Of a stretch of 5,652 nucleotides of DNA, positions 1 to 5,589 are shown piece after piece. Position 1 is the first letter of the stretch. The number at the start of each line of letters is the position of its first letter. The stretch comes from JBGPBY01 sp041481485. GTDB lineage: Bacteria; Acidobacteriota; Terriglobia; 20CM-2-55-15. Made by a program: the position numbers and the translations under genes. The notes beneath the pieces were generated by a model. It was not told the origin of the DNA. It did no database searches and saw only the letters and a program-made list of their open reading frames with translations. Where the stretch lies: the NCBI GenBank assembly GCA_041481485.1, contig JBGPBY010000483.1:1-5652 (forward strand), in the 5' to 3' direction.

Positions 1-21
1 ACTGATTGCGGTGCCGCCAAC

Positions 22-101
22 GACAATTGAACAGTGAACATTGAACAATGAACATTTCCCCGGGGAAATGTTCATTGTTCAAAGTCCACTGTTCAATTGT
101 C
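22..101. repeat. 80-bp near-perfect palindrome with 40-bp arms and no spacer
   Basis: The left arm (22-61) and right arm (62-101) are reverse complements at 38 of 40 positions. The mismatched pairs are 40/83 and 37/86, and the centre is CCCCGGGG. The left arm is built from a 7-bp word: four consecutive units of the form NNTGAAC occupy 26-53, so 26-39 and 40-53 form a 14-bp tandem repeat with one difference. The right arm shows the complementary GTTCANN series. The element begins 12 bp beyond the stop codon of the DUF4142 gene (minus strand), so its transcript would fold into a very strong hairpin at the 3' end of that mRNA. No T-tract follows either arm, so it is not a canonical intrinsic terminator. 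It may be an mRNA-stabilising or transcription-blocking hairpin, or a member of a dispersed repeat family. The two mismatches argue against a simple assembly fold-back artefact. Confidence 0.9.
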
Positions 102-113
102 AGTCCAGACAAA

Positions 114-716
114 TCAGCGTGCGTTATTGCTCTTCGAGTCCAGGCCCGGATTTGCGATGCGCCCCAGTTCCGTTTGAATCTGTTGTGCTTCCATCAGGTG
201 CATGCGGACAACGGGAACCAGCTCCGCTGCGAGTGTTGCGAATGCCTTATCGTTTGCTGTCGGGTTCGCGCTGGTAATAATTCCGGTCGTCTGCTTGCTC
301 TGCTGTTCGAAGAACGTCAATGCAGCTTTATGGCCGGAAACCATTTCGCCGATGTACTCACGATCGAATTCCGACCCGGCGAGCTTCGTCAGACGATCGG
401 CTGCTTTCTGATGTTCAGCGCTGGGCTTGATTTCCTCCGTGGGTGCTCCGGAAATCGCGCGAAGCTTTGCGAGCGCTTCGGTGTGATCCTTCACCATCAT
501 CTGGGCAAAGGCCTTGACGTGGGCGTTTTGCGCCTTCGTTTCCGCTTCCTTGCCCAGATTGATTTCAGCGATGTTGATTTCTATCGCATGCGCAATTGGG
601 CTTTCAGAAGCGTTTGGTGTTGTGCGATTCACTTCAGATTGTGCCAGTGATGGCGCTAATCCGAATGCAAGGAGTATCAGTCCCAAAACGGCGGTTCGGA
701 AAATTGGATACATCAT
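114..716 (-). CDS. Secreted DUF4142 domain protein (ferritin-like helical fold)
   Basis: This 200-residue protein has a clear Sec signal peptide: a short N-terminus with one Arg, a hydrophobic stretch at about residues 8-21, and a probable signal peptidase I site after SLA (residue 25). The mature part matches DUF4142 as I know it. It has the HAIEINIAEINLGKEAETKA helix (about 43-62), the diagnostic MMVKDHTEAL segment (73-82), a second helix pair with EYIGEMVSGHKAAL (120-133), and a last helix with RMHLMEAQQ (171-179). H78, H129 and H173 are spaced so that one falls in each conserved helix, which fits a helical bundle that might bind metal; the biochemical role of the family is unknown. The length is normal. 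A strong GGAGG (721-725) lies 4 nt from the first ATG and 7 nt from the second, so translation may start at 713 instead (199 aa). The gene is divergent from the M48 protease, preceded by a sigma-54-like promoter, and followed by the large palindrome. Confidence 0.9.
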   Translation of the reverse strand: MMYPIFRTAVLGLILLAFGLAPSLAQSEVNRTTPNASESPIAHAIEINIAEINLGKEAETKAQNAHVKAFAQMMVKDHTEALAKLRAISGAPTEEIKPSAEHQKAADRLTKLAGSEFDREYIGEMVSGHKAALTFFEQQSKQTTGIITSANPTANDKAFATLAAELVPVVRMHLMEAQQIQTELGRIANPGLDSKSNNAR

Positions 717-752
717 TTTCCCTCCTTTGAGAGTCCACCTGGGACCTTGGCG

Positions 753-768
753 TGCAATCCCTGTTCCA
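753..768 (-). promoter_or_regulatory. Putative sigma-54 (RpoN) promoter of the DUF4142 gene
   Basis: Read on the minus strand, the site is TGGAAC-N5-TTGCA, against the sigma-54 consensus TGGCAC-N5-TTGCA, so one position differs. The essential GG (-24) and GC (-12) are separated by exactly 10 nt. Transcription would start near 740, leaving a leader of about 25 nt that contains the GGAGG ribosome binding site at 721-725. Position, orientation and spacing therefore all fit the gene downstream. The -24 half overlaps an 8-bp inverted repeat (762-769 with 781-788), which could modulate access. A sigma-54 promoter would need an enhancer-binding activator, which is not encoded here. The match is to a short degenerate consensus, so chance is possible. 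Confidence 0.45.
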
Positions 769-788
769 GAACCGAATCAACTGGAACA
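762..788. repeat. Inverted repeat TGTTCCAG-N11-CTGGAACA
   Basis: Perfect 8-bp arms at 762-769 and 781-788 are separated by 11 nt. Two further pairs (760/790 and 759/791) lie beyond one mismatch. The repeat sits in the divergent intergenic region and overlaps the -24 element of the candidate sigma-54 promoter. It may be a regulator binding site or simply a small hairpin. No regulator family can be assigned from this sequence. Confidence 0.4.
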
Positions 789-1025
789 AGGTGCAGGTCG
801 GATATGAAAAAGCAAAGATCGAATCCGCTTCCCAGGCCGGCATCAAAAATCGCGGAAGAGTATGCACAGAAAGAACGTTTGGAACCTCCGAACGGAACCC
901 CGCAGGATAAGGGCATGTTGTGTTGGACCTCCATGCCGGGAAAGAGTCAAACGGACATAAGATCCGGAAAATACGGGAAGTGGCATTTGTTTGCCGCTTG
1001 CATATGGCTCGAATTCAGCATGCAA

Positions 1026-1033
1026 AAGGTGAG
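1026..1033 (+). promoter_or_regulatory. Ribosome binding site fixing the M48 start
   Basis: AAGGTGAG lies 3 nt before ATG 1037 and pairs with the AGGTGA part of the anti-Shine-Dalgarno complement. The upstream in-frame ATG at 920 would add 39 charged residues ahead of the signal peptide, which supports the shorter start. Confidence 0.6.
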
Positions 1034-1036
1034 CTT

Positions 1037-2458
1037 ATGAAAACAACAAATAGAGTCCGCGCTGTCGCGCTGTTCTTCATTTTGTCGACCGCGATGCTGC
1101 TTGGCCAGGGAACGAAGATCTCTGCGCCAAAGAACAAGTACAGTCCGGCTGACGACGTTCAATTGGGCCGACAGGCCGCTGCGGAAGTGACGAAGCAATT
1201 GCCGCTGTTACCGGAAGACGGAGATGTGGACTCCTATGTGGAACGCGTTGGCCAGCACCTGGCGAGATCGATTCCTGCGGAATTCACTCATCCTGAATTT
1301 CACTATGATTTCAGCGTCGTCAATGTGAGCGATATCAACGCATTTGCGCTGCCGGGCGGACCGATGTTCGTCAACCGTGGCATGATCGAGGCCGCGCACA
1401 GCGAAGCCGAGATGGCAGGAGTCATGGCACATGAGATCAGCCATGTCGCTCTTCGGCACGGGACAGCTCAGGCCACCAAGGCTCAAAACCCCGGGGGTCA
1501 GCTTGGCGAAATCGGAGGCGCCATTCTCGGAGCAGTGATTGGAGGCAATGTCGGTCAGGTGGTTGCCCAGGGCACTCAGTTGGGTCTGGGAGCCTACATG
1601 CTGAAGTTCAGCCGCGAATACGAAACTCAGGCGGACGTTCTGGGATCCCAGATTATGGCGCGTGCCGGATACGATCCCAGAGCTCTTGCGAGCATGTTCA
1701 AGACGATTGAACAGCAGGGATCCAATGGCGGACCCGAATGGCTGAGCGATCATCCCAACCCGGGAAACCGCTATGAACGAATTTCGCAAGAAGCAAACAT
1801 GGTCACGATCTCTTCCAGCAAAAGAAGCGGTCAGGAGTCGGAATTCCCCGCAATTCAGACGGTGTTGAAGCGCATGTCTCCTGCACCGACAACGGCGGAG
1901 GTCGAAAAAACGCGCAACACGAAAACCGGCGGGACGAAGTATCCCGACAATACCAGTGTTGGCGGACCAGTGGCGGCGCCTTCCACTCGATATCGAACTT
2001 ACCAGCAGAATGGATTACTGAGTGTGTCCGTACCGGATAACTGGAAACAGTTCGAAGACGGTTCTTCGGTGACGTTTGCCCCGGATGGCGCCTATGGAAA
2101 CCAACAGGGGCAATCGGTGTTCACCCACGGTGCCATCGTCGGTATTACCAACACAAACTCAAATAACGACTTGACGACAGCTTCGGACCAATACATCGCC
2201 GGCATTCTGAAAGGTAATCCCTACTTGCAGGCGCAGGGGAAATATAAGACCGTTCAGATTGGCAGACAGAATGGACTGGCCAGACGCCTGTCCGGCAAGT
2301 CTCCAGTCACGAATCAAAAAGAAGTCGTCGATGTTTATACGGCATTCAGCAACCGCAGCCGGTTTGTGTATGTCATTCAGGTAGTGCCCGGAAACGAACT
2401 GGACAGGTATCGGACGGCGTTTGATCAGATGGTGCGATCTGTTAATTTTCTGGATTGA
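1037..2458 (+). CDS. Secreted M48-family zinc metalloprotease with C-terminal PsbP/Mog1-like domain
   Basis: This 473-residue protein has an N-terminal signal sequence (basic start, hydrophobic residues about 8-23) and no lipobox cysteine; the protein lacks cysteine entirely. The M48 peptidase domain spans about 35-255. It has the NAFALPGGPMFVNRGM strand (101-116), the zinc motif HEISH (132-136, E133 catalytic), the third ligand E196 in E-x-x-A-D (196-200), and H239 in a DHPNP-x2-R context. H239 matches the position of the regulatory fourth zinc ligand of BepA. A glycine-rich insert (153-185) lies between HExxH and the third ligand, as in BepA/LoiP-type periplasmic members. A low-complexity linker (about 260-317) leads to a C-terminal domain (about 318-473, RTYQQNGLLSVSVPDNW onward) resembling PsbP/Mog1-like folds, instead of the TPR repeats of BepA. 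The likely role is degradation or surveillance of envelope proteins. The frame is open from an ATG at 920, but the ATG at 1037 is chosen for AAGGTGAG at 1026-1033 and the signal peptide that follows immediately. Confidence 0.93.
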   Translation: MKTTNRVRAVALFFILSTAMLLGQGTKISAPKNKYSPADDVQLGRQAAAEVTKQLPLLPEDGDVDSYVERVGQHLARSIPAEFTHPEFHYDFSVVNVSDINAFALPGGPMFVNRGMIEAAHSEAEMAGVMAHEISHVALRHGTAQATKAQNPGGQLGEIGGAILGAVIGGNVGQVVAQGTQLGLGAYMLKFSREYETQADVLGSQIMARAGYDPRALASMFKTIEQQGSNGGPEWLSDHPNPGNRYERISQEANMVTISSSKRSGQESEFPAIQTVLKRMSPAPTTAEVEKTRNTKTGGTKYPDNTSVGGPVAAPSTRYRTYQQNGLLSVSVPDNWKQFEDGSSVTFAPDGAYGNQQGQSVFTHGAIVGITNTNSNNDLTTASDQYIAGILKGNPYLQAQGKYKTVQIGRQNGLARRLSGKSPVTNQKEVVDVYTAFSNRSRFVYVIQVVPGNELDRYRTAFDQMVRSVNFLD

Positions 2459-2465
2459 TTGAAGG

Positions 2466-2497
2466 CGGAATTCCTAACGGAAAGCTATTCCGGTTTT
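2466..2497. terminator. Weak hairpin between convergent genes, possible terminator
   Basis: The M48 gene and the opposing gene end 26 bp apart. CGGAAT (2466-2471) can pair with ATTCCG (2487-2492). A tighter alternative pairs CGGAA (2478-2482) with TTCCG (2488-2492), followed on the plus strand by GTTTT. Stems of 5-6 bp and a four-base T run make this a weak candidate, acting mainly on the M48 transcript and overlapping the stop codon of the opposite gene. Confidence 0.3.
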
Positions 2498-3687
2498 CGG
2501 ATCTTGAAAATATCTGGATAGCTCGTGATGACTCCTGTCTTGAAGGCATTCAGTGTGGCCAAAATCGGGGCAATCTGGGAAGAGTTCGTGTAGTACGAAG
2601 GTCCCGTCCCACCCAGGTTTGGTGTACCTGAACGAATGAAGACGCTGGTTTCATCGATCGGAAGGGTCGCGACATTACTGTAAAAGTTGCGCGCGCCTCC
2701 ATTTATAAGTTGGATCCCACGGTTGGCGCTTACATCCATACCGATTGGCTGGAATAGATACTGCTCGACATTCGATGTGTAAAACGCGGAAACCGTTGCG
2801 CTGTGATCCTTCAAATACTGTCCTACTGCTCTTAGGGCGGTGGGACCTCCGAAGTCTCCAACAACCGGGACAACTAGATTCTTCATTTCGAAATCGCGCA
2901 TCAGACGATAATTCTCCTCTGAAGCGAGAAATCCGAGCTGTCTGCCAGCTGGATCGGTCGCCACCATCACGGTTGTGAAGTTTGTCCCCTGGAAGTTGCT
3001 ATTGAGATTGGAGACGCTCACAGCGGGGTAGTTTGATGTGTAGTTGGTCTGAGGCCCGTAGGTATTGAAAACACTGTAGACGTGCTCAATGGTTTCAAAC
3101 TCGTCGGCGTCCAATTTGAACCCGTGCTTCTCCGCGAGCCGTTCCTTGATGGACTGCAGATTGGCGCGGAACAATGGTCCATCGTAGTTCCCGTTCTGGT
3201 AGGCCCTAAGATACGCATCAAGCATGCTGTCGATCGATGAGTCGTTCGTCAGTCCCGATGGACGTTTGCAGGAAAAGAGGATAGAAAGAAAGTCCGCTCG
3301 ATCGTCGGCCATTTCAAAAATCGCCTTGTACATCAGGTGCTCCAGCAGATTCTGCCGCCGGATATCGATGATGAATGCAATCTTCGGGCGGATCGCCACA
3401 ATGTATGTGAAATTTTGCTCTGGTCCGACTCCCAGATACACTCCGTTCTGCCGTGCGGATTGAAGCAGCGCGGGAATGATTTTCTGGAATCCGTTTTCGT
3501 TCGACGTGAAGTTTTCGGATAGAAACGAACCCGAAGGTTCGGAGTACGTCTCGACCAGTTTCCAGAATTCATCGTCTGTCAACCTGGCTGGCAAGGTGTC
3601 CGCGCTGTGGATAATGAAGGAGGCCAGAATGAGAGTTGCGACTACTAAAAAAAGAGAGACCGGGCGTCTTCGTCTCAGAATATTCAT
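2485..3687 (-). CDS. Exported protein of uncharacterised family with methyltransferase-like core
   Basis: This 400-residue protein starts with a run of four arginines and a hydrophobic segment (about 11-28), a signal peptide or membrane anchor without lipobox. The conserved-looking core begins with GVYLGVGPEQNFTYI (82-96) followed by RPKIAFIIDIRRQNLLEHL (100-118). A glycine loop followed by a strand ending in an acidic residue (D108) recalls motifs I and II of class I S-adenosylmethionine methyltransferases. After a helical insert (about 140-205) come VVPVVGDFGGPTALRAV (272-288) and VSAFYTSNVEQYLF (299-312), which would continue a Rossmann-like sheet. From memory this resembles the conserved hypothetical family sometimes labelled LIC_10091, seen in several environmental phyla; I could not check this. 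No activity is known, and a methyltransferase-like fold outside the cytoplasm is odd because the cofactor is cytoplasmic. GAGGT (3695-3699) sits 7 nt before the ATG. The gene converges on the M48 gene and follows the DUF1254 gene on the same strand after 353 bp. Confidence 0.85.
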   Translation of the reverse strand: MNILRRRRPVSLFLVVATLILASFIIHSADTLPARLTDDEFWKLVETYSEPSGSFLSENFTSNENGFQKIIPALLQSARQNGVYLGVGPEQNFTYIVAIRPKIAFIIDIRRQNLLEHLMYKAIFEMADDRADFLSILFSCKRPSGLTNDSSIDSMLDAYLRAYQNGNYDGPLFRANLQSIKERLAEKHGFKLDADEFETIEHVYSVFNTYGPQTNYTSNYPAVSVSNLNSNFQGTNFTTVMVATDPAGRQLGFLASEENYRLMRDFEMKNLVVPVVGDFGGPTALRAVGQYLKDHSATVSAFYTSNVEQYLFQPIGMDVSANRGIQLINGGARNFYSNVATLPIDETSVFIRSGTPNLGGTGPSYYTNSSQIAPILATLNAFKTGVITSYPDIFKIRKPE

Positions 3688-3986
3688 CGCATCGACCTCA
3701 AGGTGTCGGACCGTTGCATTGTGCGGGCAAGCTCCCGAATTCGCAGCGGTTTCAGATCGAACACTATAACCCTGACTGTGGTTTTAGCACTATTTTGGAT
3801 TGGCATGAAGATCTCATGCCCTGTTTCGTAGGGTGTTGTTTTGGGCAGAATGAAGGGGCAAATTTCACAAACTGGAATGGCCTTGACGGCTCTCGGGTCT
3901 TCCTCAGTGGAAACCCCCAGTCGCTTTCCATAACGGACCCGAAGGCTGCGCGATAACGCCGAAGCGGGCGAGGTTGCAGACATCAT
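3684..3986 (-). CDS. Doubtful 100-codon hypothetical ORF coupled to the downstream gene
   Basis: This open frame begins with two ATGs (3986 and 3983). GAGGT (3989-3993) lies 2 nt from the first and 5 nt from the second. It ends by overlapping the start codon of the 400-residue gene as ATGA (3684-3687), a layout typical of translational coupling. The product would be basic, with a CEIC motif near residue 40 and a predicted strand TVRVIVFD around 69-76; I recognise no family. Against it, the start lies in a hairpin (3964-3999), a palindrome falls inside it (3802-3820), and the downstream gene has its own ribosome binding site. It could be a small operon gene or merely an open stretch of intergenic DNA. 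Confidence 0.25.
   Translation of the reverse strand: MMSATSPASALSRSLRVRYGKRLGVSTEEDPRAVKAIPVCEICPFILPKTTPYETGHEIFMPIQNSAKTTVRVIVFDLKPLRIRELARTMQRSDTLRSMR
3763..3768 (-). promoter_or_regulatory. Possible -10 box of the 400-residue gene
   Basis: On the minus strand TATAGT matches the sigma-70 -10 consensus at 5 of 6 positions, about 75 nt upstream of the start codon at 3687. No acceptable -35 hexamer is found 16-18 nt upstream, so an activator would be needed. The palindrome at 3802-3820 lies upstream where such an activator could bind. Confidence 0.2.
3802..3820. promoter_or_regulatory. Palindrome GGCATGA-N5-TCATGCC, possible operator
   Basis: Perfect 7-bp arms (3802-3808 and 3814-3820) flank a 5-nt centre, the size and symmetry of a dimeric helix-turn-helix binding site. 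It lies about 115 bp upstream of the 400-residue gene and about 35 bp upstream of a TATAGT box. The left arm with its flank, TTGGCATGAA (3800-3809), recurs at 5533-5542 upstream of the DUF1254 gene. The regulator is unknown. Confidence 0.35.
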
Positions 3987-4040
3987 AGACCTCGCCTGCG
4001 AATTTCGCCGCTCGCCTCGGTGCGATCACCGGGCCTTCGG
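3939..4040 (-). repeat. 102-bp structured block bounded by an 8-bp inverted repeat
   Basis: CCGAAGGC (3939-3946) and GCCTTCGG (4033-4040) are perfect reverse complements at the two ends. Inside is a hairpin with 11-bp arms (3964-3974 with 3989-3999, ten Watson-Crick pairs plus one G-T) and a 14-nt loop. The block abuts the DUF1254 stop codon, so the minus-strand RNA would fold directly after the gene. There is no T-run after the 11-bp stem, so this is not a classic intrinsic terminator. It could be an untranslated-region structure, a repeat of REP type, or an attenuator before the downstream gene. Confidence 0.5.
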
Positions 4041-5489
4041 TTATTTTTCTTCAGTTATGTCTTCGAGTTTCCAGGTCTTGTCGAAAAACGGCGGCATCGG
4101 TCCGTAAAATCGGAAGATGGTGAACCAGCCTTTTCCCGTCATTGTTTGAATCCAGTTTCGCTCTTTGCCTGCGGGGAGAGTGGGTGCGAAGAAGACATCA
4201 ATCGAGCCATCGGGATTGGATTGTGGATTCGAGTACGTGCTGACCGAAGGAAACTTTTGATCGTTGCGCAGAATGGAACGGCTGTCTGCGTCATAGGCGA
4301 CAACAGACCAGAAGTTCCGGACCGGAATATTGGGGGGAATGTGGAGCCGGTAACTTTTCCCGCCATCGAGAAATTCGCCGGCCGCATCACGCGGAGTCCA
4401 CAAATACTGCGACCCGGCGCCAATGTGTTTTTCGACCATCGCCGGCGACATCCCAATGGCGATATATGAAAACGCGGCGCGTCGATCGGTATTGACGTAG
4501 CCTTGAGAGTCCCACGTGGCGCTGCCGCCAATGAATGCCCATTCCCATACCCTGTCGGGATATACCAGGCGGGCTTCGTCGTTCGATGCAAAGCTGTTGG
4601 CGCGTGCAATGGCCGATCCCAGACGCGCAGCCTCATCAAGCAATCTTCTTTGTTTTGGATCCGGACGGAATGGCTTTCCTTTCTCGATGCCGATGGCGGC
4701 GAGCTGAAAACGCTCGTGGCCGGAAAACACATCGTCTGGTTCATGATCTGCAATCCACGCCAGATCCTGAAAGAAGCGGACGTCGTCGCAAAAAAGCGTG
4801 TCGACCTCCTGATGCGATGCATTGAAAAAAACCGTGGGCGGCGGCGTGCTCGCCTGTGCGAGTGGATAGATTTTCATCGTTTTGATCAAATTGACGGCGC
4901 CTTCGGTCCTGCCTTCGGATTGGAATCCGCGAACACCTACGGTTGCGCAAAAGGTGCGGCATTTTACGGCGATGTAACCCGAAGGAACAGGTCCGTCATG
5001 GCCGGGCGGCAGTACGAGGAACTTGCCGCCGTTGCCTTTGTCGATTCCGGTAATGCCGATGTCCGCTATGGCGTGCTGCCATAGATCGTTGATGCCTCCG
5101 AGCATCGATGGCGGAACCTCGACGACGACGGGACCATCGCGCTTGAGATTGAGTGATGCCAGGCCGTAAACAGTCTCGGTATTGCCGGTGAGCAGGAGAG
5201 AGGTCGAGTCCATCAGCGTTTCCCAAATCACCACTTGATTGGGTTTTCCCGATCCGGCTTCCGCTGTGCCCTTCCAGACATGCAGCCAGGATACGGGCGG
5301 CATGTGGCTCAGATACGCTTCCACCGCTCTGTTGAACACAAGCGTGTCGCGCAATCGCTCGATGGAGTCTCCGGCAGGATAGCTGTTCTTGAATTGGAAT
5401 TTTCCAAGCCGGGTCGTCAGCGTTTCCGTTTCGATCCAACCATGATTCTCGGTCGGCTCCACTTTTATGTTTGTCGTTCGGCGTGGCAT
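4041..5489 (-). CDS. DUF1254/DUF1214 domain-containing protein
   Basis: This 482-residue protein carries both halves of a common bacterial pair. The N-terminal DUF1254 region (about 50-210) has NRAVEAYLSHMP (53-64), TLMDSTSLLLTGNTETVYG (91-109) and GPVVVEVPPSMLGGIND (119-135). The C-terminal DUF1214 region (about 370-465) has PPNIPVRNFWSVVAYD (385-400), the NPDGSIDVFFAP segment (425-436), P-x-G-K-E-x-NW (439-446) and RFYGP (460-464). Members are about this long, and the molecular function is unknown. No signal peptide is visible, although many relatives I recall are exported. The frame is open from a GTG at 5522, but AGGAGG (5501-5506) lies inside that extension, 11 nt before the ATG at 5489, which is taken as the start. 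The gene lies upstream of the 400-residue gene on the same strand, too far for certain co-transcription. Confidence 0.9.
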   Translation of the reverse strand: MPRRTTNIKVEPTENHGWIETETLTTRLGKFQFKNSYPAGDSIERLRDTLVFNRAVEAYLSHMPPVSWLHVWKGTAEAGSGKPNQVVIWETLMDSTSLLLTGNTETVYGLASLNLKRDGPVVVEVPPSMLGGINDLWQHAIADIGITGIDKGNGGKFLVLPPGHDGPVPSGYIAVKCRTFCATVGVRGFQSEGRTEGAVNLIKTMKIYPLAQASTPPPTVFFNASHQEVDTLFCDDVRFFQDLAWIADHEPDDVFSGHERFQLAAIGIEKGKPFRPDPKQRRLLDEAARLGSAIARANSFASNDEARLVYPDRVWEWAFIGGSATWDSQGYVNTDRRAAFSYIAIGMSPAMVEKHIGAGSQYLWTPRDAAGEFLDGGKSYRLHIPPNIPVRNFWSVVAYDADSRSILRNDQKFPSVSTYSNPQSNPDGSIDVFFAPTLPAGKERNWIQTMTGKGWFTIFRFYGPMPPFFDKTWKLEDITEEK

Positions 5490-5500
5490 GGGATGCGGGT

Positions 5501-5506
5501 CCTCCT
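5501..5506 (-). promoter_or_regulatory. Ribosome binding site deciding the DUF1254 start
   Basis: A perfect AGGAGG on the minus strand precedes ATG 5489 by 11 nt. It falls inside the longer frame that would begin with GTG at 5522, whose own upstream sequence has no purine-rich ribosome binding site. This favours the ATG. Confidence 0.65.
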
Positions 5507-5561
5507 CATATCCATATGGCACATCGCCGCGGTTGGCATGAACTGCATAAGAAGGAAGGGG

Positions 5562-5588
5562 TGTTCGGTTGTCAGTTGTGAGTTTTTC
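5562..5588. repeat. Second copy of the left-end repeat word
   Basis: Positions 5562-5576 match 90-104 (end of the left palindrome's right arm plus 3 bases) at 13 of 15 positions in the same orientation: TGTTC-NN-TTGTCAGT. From 5568 the sequence falls into 7-bp units GTTGTCA, GTTGTGA, GTTTTTC, the same periodicity as the left palindrome. This suggests a dispersed, heptad-based repeat family represented at both ends of the window. Confidence 0.5.
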
Positions 5589-5589
5589 T

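Larger units (their letters stand above)
717..1036. other. Divergent intergenic region between DUF4142 and M48 genes
   Basis: This 320-bp region separates two genes reading outward and must hold both promoters. The left third carries the ribosome binding site, sigma-54-like promoter and inverted repeat described separately. Further right are a weak inverted repeat GGCATG-N14-CATGCC (912-937) and a near direct repeat of TTGGAACCTCC (879-889) as TTGGACCTCC (923-932). No convincing sigma-70 promoter for the M48 gene was found. A plus-strand reading frame from ATG at 804 runs to 1040 (78 codons) and ends overlapping the M48 start by ATGA. It has a weak ribosome binding site and an unremarkable composition, and I do not call it a gene. 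Confidence 0.6.
3688..4040. other. Inverted-repeat-rich spacer between two minus-strand genes
   Basis: This 353-bp gap separates the DUF1254 gene from the 400-residue gene. Nearest the DUF1254 stop is a GC-rich structured block (3939-4040) described separately. The middle part is more AT-rich and holds the palindrome at 3802-3820 and the possible -10 box. The doubtful 100-codon frame spans most of it. No RNA gene was recognised. Confidence 0.6.

Noticed and set aside
22..101. CRISPR array or minisatellite at the left end
   Set aside because: The heptad units are contiguous without spacers, number only four per arm, and are arranged as a palindrome.
48..650. 200-codon plus-strand frame opposite the DUF4142 gene
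   Set aside because: It is antisense to a recognisable DUF4142 gene with signal peptide and ribosome binding site, and its cysteine- and arginine-rich product resembles no family.
981..994. Sigma-54-like TGGCAT...TTGC upstream of the M48 gene
   Set aside because: GG and GC are 9 nt apart instead of the required 10; sigma-54 tolerates such a change poorly.
804..1040. 78-codon plus-strand frame ending in ATGA overlap with the M48 start
   Set aside because: It has a weak ribosome binding site and no family resemblance, and it lies across the region expected to hold the M48 promoter.
1208..1789. 193-codon minus-strand frame inside the M48 gene
   Set aside because: It is a mirror of the conserved M48 catalytic domain, with no protein family signal of its own.
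3652..3687. Twin-arginine export signal in the 400-residue protein
   Set aside because: Four arginines are present, but the residues after them (PVSLF) do not follow the S-R-R-x-F-L-K pattern; an ordinary Sec signal or anchor is more likely.
4139..4822. 227-codon minus-strand frame, and 4503-5084 on the plus strand, within the DUF1254 gene
   Set aside because: Both are out-of-frame readings of the DUF1254/DUF1214 gene, rich in Arg, Ser and Pro as expected for shadow frames.
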